Below are positions 24,460 to 32,999 of a stretch of DNA of 64,000 bases, one piece after another. Positions within the stretch are counted from its first letter, which is position 1. Every line of letters begins with the position of its first letter. The notes under the pieces are model-generated. The model ran no database searches. It had not been told where the DNA came from and saw nothing but the letters and a program-made list of their open reading frames with translations. The DNA lies in assembly GCF_029382225.1 (NCBI RefSeq), contig NZ_JARLTC010000002.1, positions 1-64,000 of the forward strand. The letters are read 5' to 3'. A program made the translations under genes and the position numbers. This DNA is from Spongiactinospora sp. TRM90649. GTDB lineage: Bacteria; Actinomycetota; Actinomycetes; Streptosporangiales; Streptosporangiaceae.

Positions 24460-25810
24460 TCCCGCGGGCGGGCTGCTCGGCGGCCGGTATCGGCTGCTGG
24501 GCCGTCTCGACCAGGCGGGCGGCCCGTGGCGGGCCCGCGACGAGCTGCTGCACCGGGACGTGGCGATCAGCGAGGTGCCGCTGCCGCCGTCCGGGCCCGA
24601 GCGCGAACGGGTGCTCGCCACCGTGCGGGCGGCCGCGGGGCTGCGGCATCCGGCGATCGTCACCATCCACGACGTGCTGATCGCCACCGACCGGATCTGG
24701 GTGGTCTGCGAGCTGGTCACCGGGCGCACGCTCTCGCAGACCCTGCGCGCGGAGGGCCCGCAGACCGCCGAGCGGGTCGCCGACATCGGCCTGCGGGTGT
24801 TCGACGCGCTGACCGCGGCCAAGTCGGCCGGGGTGACGCACGGCGGGCTCACCCCGGACGCGGTGGTCCTGGCCCCGGACGGCCGGATCGCCGTCTCCGG
24901 GTTCGCCACCACCGGCTCGCACGGCGACGACATGCGGGGCCTGGGCTCGATGCTCTACACCGCGCTCGCCGGGCATCCGCCGGGCGGCCACGGCACGCCG
25001 GTCGCGATGGACGGTACGCCGCTCATCGACCCCACCCGCTCCGGCTCCTACATCCCGGAGGGCCCGCTCGCCCCGCTGCTGGCGGCGCTGCTCGGCGACG
25101 ACCCGTCGCTGCGCCCCGACGACGCGTCGGTACGGCTGACGCTGCTGCGCCTGGCCCCCCGCCGCCGCCTGATCCGCCGGGCCGCGCTGGTGAGCGGCGG
25201 CGCGGCGGCGACGGCGCTCGTGGTCGCCGCAGGGGTGCTGCTGTGGCCCTCGATCCGCGCCGAGCCGGTCCCCGCGCCCTCCCCCACGGCGACGCCGATC
25301 GTGCTGCCCACGTACTTCGTCGCCGTCCCGGAGAACTGCGACTACCTCACCAGGGAGCAGGCGCGGGAGATGGGGCTCAAGGTCAATCCGAGCCGGACGC
25401 TCGGCGACTGCTCGTGGTCGTCGGCCGACCTGCAACCGGCGAACCAGCGGTTCACGCTGCGCGTGCAGTTCCGGCGCTATATCGCGAGATACGGTGACAC
25501 GGCCCTGGAGCGGGCCCGCGTCAACTTCGTGAAGTTCTTTCGTGAGGAGACCGCCAGGAAGAAGACGGGCGTGGGCCTGCCGGTACGGCACGTCGTGCCA
25601 CCGCGGATCTACGACGGACCCGGCGAGCAGACCTACGTCACGGAGATGACCAACGAGCTCACCTACAGCACCGACCTGGTCTACCGGGTCGCCAACGTGC
25701 TGGTCTCGGTACAGTACACACGCCAGGGCCCGGCCGACCCGGACAGGCGTACCGTGGCCGGGTCGGTGAAGATCGCCGAATGGGTGCTTCGCGCACTCGC
25801 CGAAGGGTAG
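24452..25810 (+). CDS. Predicted pseudokinase with two-cysteine extracellular domain
   Basis: 452 residues from a GTG overlapping the previous stop by 8 bases. The kinase fold is recognisable (G-G-R-Y-R-L-L-G-R-L-D, then L-R-H-P-A-I-V-T-I-H-D-V-L), but every catalytic element is gone. The glycine loop is degraded, Ser40 replaces the ATP-binding Lys, H-G-G (130-132) replaces H-R-D, G-F-A replaces D-F-G, and the activation loop with the A-P-E motif is deleted. The membrane helix (about 246-268) and the exported domain with N-C-D-Y-L-T-R-E-Q and D-C-S-W-S are intact. A regulatory partner role is inferred. Confidence 0.88.
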   Translation: MADPAGGLLGGRYRLLGRLDQAGGPWRARDELLHRDVAISEVPLPPSGPERERVLATVRAAAGLRHPAIVTIHDVLIATDRIWVVCELVTGRTLSQTLRAEGPQTAERVADIGLRVFDALTAAKSAGVTHGGLTPDAVVLAPDGRIAVSGFATTGSHGDDMRGLGSMLYTALAGHPPGGHGTPVAMDGTPLIDPTRSGSYIPEGPLAPLLAALLGDDPSLRPDDASVRLTLLRLAPRRRLIRRAALVSGGAAATALVVAAGVLLWPSIRAEPVPAPSPTATPIVLPTYFVAVPENCDYLTREQAREMGLKVNPSRTLGDCSWSSADLQPANQRFTLRVQFRRYIARYGDTALERARVNFVKFFREETARKKTGVGLPVRHVVPPRIYDGPGEQTYVTEMTNELTYSTDLVYRVANVLVSVQYTRQGPADPDRRTVAGSVKIAEWVLRALAEG

Positions 25811-25911
25811 GGGTCACCGTGTTGGAACCCCTACCACCCGCCCACTCGTTGTCCGGGCGACGCACAATGACAGGGCGGGGCGTGTGGCCCCACCTGAAGG
25901 AGAGGCCCATC

Positions 25912-26106
25912 ATGTCGCCACTGGGGAAGTACTACATCGGCGCGGCCATCGCATCGGTGATCATCCTGATGCTGCCGCTGCCCGCCCTGATCGGCTGGAT
26001 CATCGTGATCGCCCTGCTTGGTGGCCCGGCCGCCGCCTACTACATGCTCGACCCCAGCCAGCGCGAGCGGCTGCGCAGGGTCAACAAGCGCCGCCTCGGC
26101 CGCTGA
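25912..26106 (+). CDS. Small membrane protein
   Basis: 64 residues from the ATG at 25912, chosen for the GAAGGAGAGG ribosome binding site just upstream. Two adjacent hydrophobic segments (I-G-A-A-I-A-S-V-I-I-L-M-L-P and L-I-G-W-I-I-V-I-A-L-L) are followed by a basic tail (R-E-R-L-R-R-V-N-K-R-R). It follows the pseudokinase by about 100 bp. Function unknown. Confidence 0.75.
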   Translation: MSPLGKYYIGAAIASVIILMLPLPALIGWIIVIALLGGPAAAYYMLDPSQRERLRRVNKRRLGR

Positions 26107-26121
26107 ACCGGCCCCGCCGCG

Positions 26122-26439
26122 TCACGCGGCGGCGGCCGCCCCCAGGTCGTGCACGCGGCGGGTGACCTTGCGTTCGATCACGAACGACAGCAGCGGCACC
26201 GTGCCCGCGAGCAGCACCCCCAGCGTGTACGGCCACGTCCAGCGCGCCTTCATGCCCAGGTTCAGCGCCGCGAGCAGGTAGACGGCGTAGAGGAAGCCGT
26301 GGATCGGTGAGATCACCGACACCGGTCCTGGCACGTCGAAGGCGTATTTGAGCACCATGCCCGCCACCAGCAGCAGCAACATGACACCGACGATGTAGGC
26401 CAGCACCCGGAAGGGCTTCAGCGCGGATTCCACGGTCAT
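26122..26439 (-). CDS. DUF3817 integral membrane protein
   Basis: 105 residues with three hydrophobic helices. The family pattern is F-R-V-L-A-Y-I-V-G-V-M-L-L, S-P-I-H-G-F-L-Y-A-V-Y-L and W-T-W-P-Y-T-L-G-V-L-L-A-G-T-V-P-L-L-S-F. The His-Gly in the second helix region is conserved in this family. It directly abuts the SURF1-like gene upstream, so the two are probably co-transcribed. Biochemical role unknown. Confidence 0.88.
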   Translation of the reverse strand: MTVESALKPFRVLAYIVGVMLLLLVAGMVLKYAFDVPGPVSVISPIHGFLYAVYLLAALNLGMKARWTWPYTLGVLLAGTVPLLSFVIERKVTRRVHDLGAAAAA

Positions 26440-27228
26440 CTACCTCGTTGACGATTCGGACAGGGCCACACTATCCGCGCCCTGGTCATGCTCGGTTTCC
26501 CGGAGTTCCCCCACGCGCCGCCGGTGAGCGTCGCGGATGTAGTGGAACCACATGAAGACGGTGAACACCCCGAAGATCCACCAGTTGGCGGCGTAGGCGA
26601 GGTTCCGCCAGGTCATCTCACCCTGGGTGATGGGCGCCGGCGCCGGAACCTGCCCGGCCGCGACGGCCGGGGCCGGGGTCTGCCCGGTCGCCACCACGTA
26701 GCCGTCGCGCAGCCGCGCCCCCGGCCACACGTTGATCAGCTCGGCGGTGGAGACGCTCAGCATCTGCCCGGCGGGCAGGGTGCGGACCCGCCGCAGCGCC
26801 TCGTCCACCTGCTCCGGCGGCCGGAGGCGTCCTGCCACCGTGACCCTGCCGGTGGGCACCGCCGCCACGGCCGGGTCGTCGGCGCGGGCCACCCAGCCGC
26901 GCACCACCGGGATCTGCGTACCGTCGCCGAGGTCGAGCGCGGTCAGCAGCCAGAAGCCGTCGTCGCGCTGGGCGATCAGCAGGCTGCGCGAGGCGTCGAA
27001 GACGCCTTCGGCGGTGACCCGCCGGTCGACCGCGTCGGCGGTGATGTGGACGCCGGGGCTCGACAGCGCGGACACCGCGACCGGGGCCGGATCCCGCGCC
27101 GCCATCGGGCGTCCCGAGTCCTCGAAGACGCCGAGCTGCCACCGGCCGAGCAGGCCGAAGACCGCCAGCGCCGCGATCGCCACCAGGTGGAGGCCCACCA
27201 GGCGCGAGGAGAACACGGTCCGCAGCAT
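26440..27228 (-). CDS. SURF1-like cytochrome oxidase assembly protein
   Basis: 262 residues with an N-terminal helix, a large extracytoplasmic domain and a C-terminal helix (Y-A-A-N-W-W-I-F-G-V-F-T-V-F-M-W-F). This is the SURF1 layout, with L-G-R-W-Q-L near the N-terminus and V-V-R-G-W-V in the middle. It is expected to help assemble aa3-type cytochrome oxidase. TAGCGT at 27235-27240 lies 6 bases before the ATG, so the message may be leaderless. It is cotranscribed with the DUF3817 gene. Confidence 0.88.
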   Translation of the reverse strand: MLRTVFSSRLVGLHLVAIAALAVFGLLGRWQLGVFEDSGRPMAARDPAPVAVSALSSPGVHITADAVDRRVTAEGVFDASRSLLIAQRDDGFWLLTALDLGDGTQIPVVRGWVARADDPAVAAVPTGRVTVAGRLRPPEQVDEALRRVRTLPAGQMLSVSTAELINVWPGARLRDGYVVATGQTPAPAVAAGQVPAPAPITQGEMTWRNLAYAANWWIFGVFTVFMWFHYIRDAHRRRVGELRETEHDQGADSVALSESSTR

Positions 27229-27289
27229 GGCTCCACGCTATCCGCCCACCAGGCCGCCCCCGCGCCCGACCGGCGGTTGAGCGGCGCTG

Positions 27290-27323
27290 CCCGTTGCCGC
27301 CGAACGCGATACCCGTTGCCGCC
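27290..27323 (+). repeat. Two CCCGTTGCCGCC direct repeats, 22-bp period
   Basis: The 12-base word occurs at 27290-27301 and 27312-27323. The start-to-start spacing is two helical turns, which would place bound protein on one DNA face. The pair lies between the SURF1-like gene and the small membrane gene. Confidence 0.6.
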
Positions 27324-27363
27324 AAATAGGACAAAGCCCTGACGGCGGCCTTGCCGGAGTGGC

Positions 27364-27369
27364 TAGAGT
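27364..27369 (+). promoter_or_regulatory. -10 element for leaderless small membrane gene
   Basis: TAGAGT is followed by exactly 7 bases and the ATG at 27377. TGACGG at 27340-27345 is a fair -35 with 18-bp spacing. Confidence 0.55.
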
Positions 27370-27376
27370 CTTCGTC

Positions 27377-27544
27377 ATGTCTGATCAGATCGACCCGGCG
27401 GGCAACACGCAGCAGTTCCGGGCCTTCGCACAGCGCAACGAACCGGACGCCGCCAAGGCGCGTCCGTCCTACGTCATCCCCGTGGTCGTGGGCGTGGTCG
27501 CGGTCGCCATCGTGGCCGTGGGCCTCTTCCTGCTGCTCGGCTAG
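27377..27544 (+). CDS. Small single-pass membrane protein
   Basis: 55 residues from ATG 27377 (M-S-D-Q-I-D-P-A-G-N-T-Q-Q-F-R-A-F). A polar N-terminal half ends in one C-terminal helix, V-I-P-V-V-V-G-V-V-A-V-A-I-V-A-V-G-L. There is no ribosome binding site; the -10 spacing suggests a leaderless transcript. I do not recognise a function. Confidence 0.7.
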   Translation: MSDQIDPAGNTQQFRAFAQRNEPDAAKARPSYVIPVVVGVVAVAIVAVGLFLLLG

Positions 27545-27660
27545 AACCCGAGCCCGCGCGGACACTCAGCGCCGACGGCCCATGCGGCCGCGGCGCTTTC
27601 GGTGATTGGCCGGCGGTCGCGCACTACGCTGGAGCCGTCGTCGAGGAGGAGCGCGATCGC

Positions 27661-29124
27661 ATGGCCGACCCGGGCATCGTCATCATCGGGGCCGGGTTCT
27701 CCGGCGTCTGCATGGCGATCAAGCTGAAGGAGGCCGGCCACCACGACTTCGTGGTGCTGGAGAAGGCCGCCGACCACGGCGGCACCTGGCGTGACAACAC
27801 CTATCCCGGCTGCGCGTGCGACGTGCCGTCCCCGCTGTACTCGTTCTCCTTCGAGCCGAACCCCGGCTGGTCGCGGATGTTCTCGCCGCAGCCCGAGATC
27901 TGGGAGTACCTGCGGCACTGCGTGCGCCGCTACGACCTGGCCGCCCACCTGCGGTTCGGCACGGAGGTCACCGGGCTGGAGTACGACGACGCCACCCGCC
28001 GGTGGCGGGTGACGACCTCCGGCGGCGAGACGATTCACGCGAACGCGGTGATCTCCGGCACCGGGGCCCTGCACGTTCCGTCGCTTCCATCGCTCCCCGG
28101 CCACGAGACGTTCACCGGCCCGGCCTTCCACTCCGCGCGGTGGGACCACGCGAGCGATCTCACCGGCAGGCGCGTGGCCGTGATCGGCACCGGCGCCTCG
28201 GCCGTCCAGTTCGTCCCAGAGATCGCGAAGATCGCCGCCGAGGTCCACGTCTACCAGCGCACTCCGCCGTGGGTCCAGCCGAGGCCCGACTTCGCGTTCT
28301 CCCCCCGCGCCAAGGCGGTGCTGCGCGCCCTGCCCCCGGCACGAAAGGCGCTGCGGGCCGGGATCTACTGGCTGCTGGAGGCCCGCGCGCTCGGTTTCAC
28401 GGTGGACCCGCGCCTGATGGAGTCGCAGCGGCAGGTCGCGCTGCGCCACCTGGCCCGGCAGGTGCCCGACCCGGACCTGCGGGCCAGGCTCACGCCGTCG
28501 TACACCATCGGCTGCAAGCGCATCCTGCTGTCCAACGACTACTACCGGGCGCTGACCCGCGACAGCGTCACGCTGGTGACCGACGGCATCGCACGCGTCA
28601 CGCCGTCGTCGATCATCGACGACACCGGGGCCGAGCGCCCGGCCGACGTGATCGTCTACGGCACCGGCTTCCGCGTCACCGACGCCCTCGCGGACCGGCA
28701 CATCACCGGATCGGGCGGACTGAAGATCCAGGACACCTGGCGCGACGGCGTCTCCGCCCACCTGGGCGTGACCGTGGCCGGGTTCCCCAACCTGTTCCTG
28801 CTGCTCGGCCCCAACACCGGCCTCGGCCACACCTCGGTGCTGCTCATGATCGAGGCGCAGGTCCACTACGTGCTGGAATGCCTGCGGCTGCTGTCCCGGA
28901 CCGGCGCGCGGGCCCTCGACGTGCGGCCGGAGGCGCAGGCCGCCTACGACCGGGGCGTGCAGCGGCGGCTGCGCCGCCGGGTGTGGTCGCGGGGCGGCTG
29001 CGATAGCTGGTACCTCGACCGCGACGGCCGGAACAGCACCATCTGGCCTGGTTTCACCTTCGAATACGTGGCCCGGACCCGGAGGGTCCGGGCCCGCGAC
29101 TACCGGCTCATCGCCGCTCCCTGA
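27661..29124 (+). CDS. Flavin-containing (Baeyer-Villiger-type) monooxygenase
   Basis: 487 residues. It has the FAD-binding motif G-A-G-F-S-G at 10-15, the BVMO fingerprint F-T-G-P-A-F-H-S-A-R-W-D at 151-162 and the NADPH motif G-T-G-A-S-A at 176-181. G-G-T-W-R-D-N-T-Y-P-G near residue 40 is also typical. It should insert oxygen into a ketone, or oxidise an N or S centre, using FAD and NADPH; the substrate is unknown. A GAGGAGG ribosome binding site precedes the ATG. Its 3' end overlaps the convergent gamma-glutamyltransferase gene by 17 bp. Confidence 0.93.
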   Translation: MADPGIVIIGAGFSGVCMAIKLKEAGHHDFVVLEKAADHGGTWRDNTYPGCACDVPSPLYSFSFEPNPGWSRMFSPQPEIWEYLRHCVRRYDLAAHLRFGTEVTGLEYDDATRRWRVTTSGGETIHANAVISGTGALHVPSLPSLPGHETFTGPAFHSARWDHASDLTGRRVAVIGTGASAVQFVPEIAKIAAEVHVYQRTPPWVQPRPDFAFSPRAKAVLRALPPARKALRAGIYWLLEARALGFTVDPRLMESQRQVALRHLARQVPDPDLRARLTPSYTIGCKRILLSNDYYRALTRDSVTLVTDGIARVTPSSIIDDTGAERPADVIVYGTGFRVTDALADRHITGSGGLKIQDTWRDGVSAHLGVTVAGFPNLFLLLGPNTGLGHTSVLLMIEAQVHYVLECLRLLSRTGARALDVRPEAQAAYDRGVQRRLRRRVWSRGGCDSWYLDRDGRNSTIWPGFTFEYVARTRRVRARDYRLIAAP

Positions 29125-30922
29125 CCACCAGCGCGCTGCCGCCGCCCCTGCGGACCGGCTCGGCGACCGCGCGCACCCGCTCGCCGTCCAGGAACTCCAG
29201 GCCGGTGGCCGCGCCGATCTCGGGGTTGGCCGCGAACGAGTGCCCCTTGGCGATCAGCGCCGGGCCGTGGGCCGCGATGAAGGCGGGCTCGGCCTGGGTC
29301 TGCGCGGTGTTGCGCTGGGTGGCCCTGGGCGCGGCGAGCGCCTCGGGCAGCGACATGCCCAGCTCGTAGCGGTTGACCAGGATCTGCAGCACGGTCGTGA
29401 TGATCGTCGACCCGCCGGGCGAGCCCACCGCCAGCACCGGGCGGCCGTCGTCGAGCACGATCGTCGGGGCCATCGACGAACGGGGCCGCTTGCCGGGCGC
29501 GGGCAGGTTGGGGTCGCCGGGGGCCGGGCCGAAGGTGAAGTCGGTCAGCTCGTTGTTGAGCAGCATCCCGCGCCCGGGGACGACGACGCCGTTGCCGCCG
29601 GTGGACTCGATGGTGATGTTGTAGGCGACCACGTTGCCCCACCGGTCGGACACCACCAGGTGGCTGGTCTCCGGCCCTTCTGGGGCCGGGGGCGCCTCCT
29701 TGCCCGGCGACGCGGCCTGGCACGGCCCGTAGGCGCCGTCGGGGCTGCCGGGCGCGGCCGGGTGTGCCAGGGCGGTCGCGCCGACCAGGCACGCGCGTTC
29801 CTTGGCGAAGCCGTCGGACAGCAGCTCGCGCAGCGGGACGTCCACGAACGCCGGGTCGCCGACGTAGGCGCCCCGGTCGGCGAAGGCCAGGCGCGACGCC
29901 TCCAGGTACTCGTGCAGGCCGGCCTGGGGCAGCGCCTCCAGGATGTTGAGCGCCTCGCCCACGGTTGAGCCGCCGGAGGACGGCGGGGCCATGCCGTACA
30001 CCTCCAGGCCCCGGAAGGACACCCGGGCGGGGGCGCGCTCGACCGCGCGGTATGCCCGCAGGTCGGACAGCTCCATCAGGCCGGGGCGGACCTTCCTGGT
30101 GGTGCCGGGGCGGACCGGCGGGTTCTTCACGGTGGCGACGACCTCGGCGCCCAGGCGTCCGCCGTACAGCCAGGACGGGCCGCGTTTGCCCAGCTCACGG
30201 TAGGTTTCGGCGAGCGCCGGGTTGCGGAAGACCGAGCCCACGGCGGGCGGTGCGCCGCCCGGCAGGTAGAGCGCGGCGGTGGAGGTGATGTCGGCGAACC
30301 TGGCCTGGTTGGCCACGGTCTGGTCGTGGAAGGTCTGATCCACCACGAAGCCCTTGGCGGCCACCTCGATGGCGGGCTTGAGCGCCTCGCGCAGGCCGAT
30401 CGTGCCGAACCTGCGCAGGGCCAGGTCCCACTGGGCCACGCTGCCGGGCACCCCCGCCGACAGGCCGCTGGTGACCGCCTCGTCGAACGGGATGGCCTGG
30501 CCGTTCTCCTGCAAAGAGGTCCCGGTCATGGCGCGCGGGGCCGCCTCCCGGCCGTCCACGGTGAAGACCCGGCCGCGCTTGGCGTCGTAGTAGAGCAGGA
30601 AGCCGCCACCGGCCATCCCGGCGGAGTAGGGCTCGGTCACGCCCAGGGTGGCCGCCGCCGCGACCGCGGCGTCCACCGCGTTGCCGCCGCGCCGCAGCAC
30701 CGCCAGCGCCGACCTGCTGGCGTCGAGGTCCACCGTGGCGACGGCGCCGCCGTACCCCTCGGCCACCGGGACCTTTCCCTCGGAACCGGACGGCGGGCCG
30801 GTGCGTGCGGCCGCCGGTACGCCGACCAGGCCGGTCAGACCGGTCGCGCCGATCAGCAGCGAGATCGCGGCCACCGGTACGGCGAGGCGGGGGGAAGTGC
30901 GTGCGGTCGTGCGTGCGGACAT
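29108..30922 (-). CDS. ggt: Gamma-glutamyltransferase
   Basis: 604 residues from ATG 30922, chosen because AAGGAG lies 6 bases upstream; an ATG 11 codons earlier has no such site. A signal peptide (L-A-V-P-V-A-A-I-S-L-L-I-G-A-T-G) indicates export. The nucleophile is Thr419 in E-T-S-H-L-V-V-S-D, at the N-terminus of the small subunit after self-cleavage. N-N-E-L-T-D-F and G-S-P-G-G-S complete the active site. It transfers or hydrolyses gamma-glutamyl groups of glutathione-like compounds outside the membrane. Confidence 0.94.
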   Translation of the reverse strand: MSARTTARTSPRLAVPVAAISLLIGATGLTGLVGVPAAARTGPPSGSEGKVPVAEGYGGAVATVDLDASRSALAVLRRGGNAVDAAVAAAATLGVTEPYSAGMAGGGFLLYYDAKRGRVFTVDGREAAPRAMTGTSLQENGQAIPFDEAVTSGLSAGVPGSVAQWDLALRRFGTIGLREALKPAIEVAAKGFVVDQTFHDQTVANQARFADITSTAALYLPGGAPPAVGSVFRNPALAETYRELGKRGPSWLYGGRLGAEVVATVKNPPVRPGTTRKVRPGLMELSDLRAYRAVERAPARVSFRGLEVYGMAPPSSGGSTVGEALNILEALPQAGLHEYLEASRLAFADRGAYVGDPAFVDVPLRELLSDGFAKERACLVGATALAHPAAPGSPDGAYGPCQAASPGKEAPPAPEGPETSHLVVSDRWGNVVAYNITIESTGGNGVVVPGRGMLLNNELTDFTFGPAPGDPNLPAPGKRPRSSMAPTIVLDDGRPVLAVGSPGGSTIITTVLQILVNRYELGMSLPEALAAPRATQRNTAQTQAEPAFIAAHGPALIAKGHSFAANPEIGAATGLEFLDGERVRAVAEPVRRGGGSALVVRERR

Positions 30923-31055
30923 GCGGCGCTCCTTCGCAACGCGGATCTTCAGCATGACTCAATAGCCGAAACGGCTCAACAGCGATCCGGGGATACACCC
31001 ACCGGCGTATCCCCGGGTGCCCCCAAGGGACGACGCGCTGGTCAGGGCCGTGGCG

Positions 31056-31061
31056 TACGGT
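31056..31061 (+). promoter_or_regulatory. -10 element for leaderless sensor kinase
   Basis: TACGGT, then 7 bases, then GTG at 31069. This spacing favours the GTG over the TTG at 31063 as the start. I see no clear -35. Confidence 0.45.
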
Positions 31062-31068
31062 TTTGCAT

Positions 31069-32193
31069 GTGCTAGCCCGAATCCGCTGGACAGACGTCGC
31101 CCCGGCGCTGCTGGTCGGCGTGTTCCAGTTCGTCACGGCGCGCGGCGTCCAGTACGTGCAGCCCGACCGGGTTCCCACGGACACGCTCGGCTTCGCGCTG
31201 CTGGCCGTCGGCCCGCTGATGGTCGCGCTGCGCCGGTTCTGGACGGTGCCGGCCCTGGTGATCACCACCGTCGTCACCTGCGTCTACCTGCTGGCGGGCT
31301 ACCCGTACGGCCCGCCGTTCGCGGCCCCCATCGTGCTGCTGTACACGGCGGTGACGCTCGGCCACCGGCGGGCCGCCTGGCTGTCGGCCGCCGGGTTCAC
31401 CGCGTTCGTCCTCGCCTACGTCACCTGGATCGAGCCGAGGCCGCGCCCCGACCTGTTCCACAACCTGTCCGTCGCCGCGTTCGTGCTGCTGGTGCTGACG
31501 GTCTCCGAGATCGTCCGGGTGCAGCGCGAACGCCTGGCCGAGCGGCGGCGGGTGAGCCGCGAGGAGCTGCGCCGTCAGGCCAGCGAGGAGCGGCTGACCA
31601 TGGCCCAGGAGCTGCACGACGTGCTGGCGCACAACATCTCGCTGATCCACGTGCAGGCGTCCACCGCGCTCCACCTCATCGACGAGCATCCCGAGCAGGC
31701 CCGCACCGCGCTGGCCACGATCAAACAGGCCAGCAAGGACGTCCTCGGCGAGATGCGCTCGGTGATCAGCGTGCTGCGCGAGGACGCGCCGCGCTCCCCC
31801 ACCGCGGGCCTCGACCGGCTGGACGAGCTGATCGAGCGCACCGGCCTCGACGTCACCAAGAGCGTCCGCGGCGAGCCGCGCCCGGTGCCGCCCAGCGTGG
31901 AGCGCGCGGTCTTCCGGATCATCCAGGAGAGCCTCACCAACGTGACCAGGCACGCGCCGGGGGCGAAGGTCACGGTGGTGCTGGAGTACTCCGCGCGTGC
32001 GCTGGCCGTACGCGTCGCCGACACCGGCTCGCCGAGCCCCGGGCCGGGCGCGCTGGCCGACGCGGGCAGCGGCAACGGCCTGCCCGGCATGCGCGAGCGC
32101 GCGCACGCCCTCGGCGGTACGCTCAGCGCCGCCCCCGACGGCTCCGGCTTCACCGTGTCGGCCCGGCTGCCCCTACCCGAGGAGTCGAATTGA
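31069..32193 (+). CDS. NarL-type sensor histidine kinase
   Basis: About 374 residues. Four to five membrane helices occupy the first 145 residues without a large external loop. A coiled coil leads into HisKA_3 with His183 in Q-E-L-H-D-V-L-A-H-N-I-S, and the ATPase has E-S-L-T-N-V-T-R-H and G-N-G-L-P-G-M-R-E-R. The small sensory part suggests that it reads membrane or cell-envelope state. It is coupled to the next gene by a TTGA overlap, forming a two-component system. Confidence 0.93.
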   Translation: MLARIRWTDVAPALLVGVFQFVTARGVQYVQPDRVPTDTLGFALLAVGPLMVALRRFWTVPALVITTVVTCVYLLAGYPYGPPFAAPIVLLYTAVTLGHRRAAWLSAAGFTAFVLAYVTWIEPRPRPDLFHNLSVAAFVLLVLTVSEIVRVQRERLAERRRVSREELRRQASEERLTMAQELHDVLAHNISLIHVQASTALHLIDEHPEQARTALATIKQASKDVLGEMRSVISVLREDAPRSPTAGLDRLDELIERTGLDVTKSVRGEPRPVPPSVERAVFRIIQESLTNVTRHAPGAKVTVVLEYSARALAVRVADTGSPSPGPGALADAGSGNGLPGMRERAHALGGTLSAAPDGSGFTVSARLPLPEESN

Positions 32194-32858
32194 TCAGCAT
32201 CATCCTCGCCGACGACCAGGGCCTGGTACGGGCGGGCTTTCGCGCGCTGCTGGACGCGCAGCCAGGCATGACCGTGGTCGCCGAGGCCGCCGACGGCGCG
32301 GAGGCGCTGTCCCTGGCCCGCGAGCACCGGCCCGACGTGGTGCTGATGGACATCCGCATGCCGGGGATGGACGGCCTGACCGCCACCCGCCGGATCGGCG
32401 CCGACGACTCCCTGCGCGGCGTGCGGATCATCATGCTGACCACGTTCGAGCTGGACGAGTACGTCTTCGAGGCGGTGCGCGGCGGCGCGTCCGGGTTCCT
32501 GGTCAAGGACACCGAACCGGCCGAGCTGATCCAGGCCGTCCGGGTGGTGGCGGCGGGCGACGCGCTGCTGTCGCCGGGCGTCACCCGGCGGCTGATCGAG
32601 GAGTTCGCCTCGCGCGCCAAGGAACCGCTGGTCACCGAGGAGCTGGCGCTGCTGACCGAGCGCGAGCGCGAGGTGCTCGCGCTGGTGGCCGCCGGGATGA
32701 CCAACGACGAGATCGGCCGCCGCCTGCACATGTCGCCCGCGACCGCCAAGACCCATGTGAGCCGGACGATGATGAAGCTGCACGCCCGCGACCGGGCCCA
32801 GCTCGTGGTGATCGCCTACGAGTCGGGGCTCGTCAGGCCGGGCTGGGCGGCGGGCTGA
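32190..32858 (+). CDS. NarL/FixJ-type response regulator
   Basis: 222 residues starting at a TTG that overlaps the kinase stop; AGGAG lies 5 bases upstream. The receiver has D-D at 8-9, phosphoacceptor Asp54 (V-L-M-D-I-R-M-P) and Lys106. The LuxR-type helix-turn-helix has L-T-E-R-E-R-E-V-L-A-L-V-A-A-G-M-T-N-D-E-I and S-P-A-T-A-K-T-H-V-S-R. It is the partner of the upstream kinase; the regulon is not evident from the neighbours. Confidence 0.95.
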   Translation: MISIILADDQGLVRAGFRALLDAQPGMTVVAEAADGAEALSLAREHRPDVVLMDIRMPGMDGLTATRRIGADDSLRGVRIIMLTTFELDEYVFEAVRGGASGFLVKDTEPAELIQAVRVVAAGDALLSPGVTRRLIEEFASRAKEPLVTEELALLTEREREVLALVAAGMTNDEIGRRLHMSPATAKTHVSRTMMKLHARDRAQLVVIAYESGLVRPGWAAG

Positions 32859-32999
32859 CAGCCGGGTTGAGCGGCGGGGCTGGACGGCGGGGCTCAGGTC
32901 ATGTGCGGGTAAAGGGAATTACCGGCGTTCACATGGTACGATCACTCTCAGTTGCCATACGCTTACCACTCTCTTGGTCGTTCGACACGGGAGGGGCGC

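Noticed and set aside
30922-30955. Start of gamma-glutamyltransferase at 30955
   Set aside because: There is no ribosome binding site there. The ATG at 30922 has AAGGAG at good spacing and gives a normal signal peptide.
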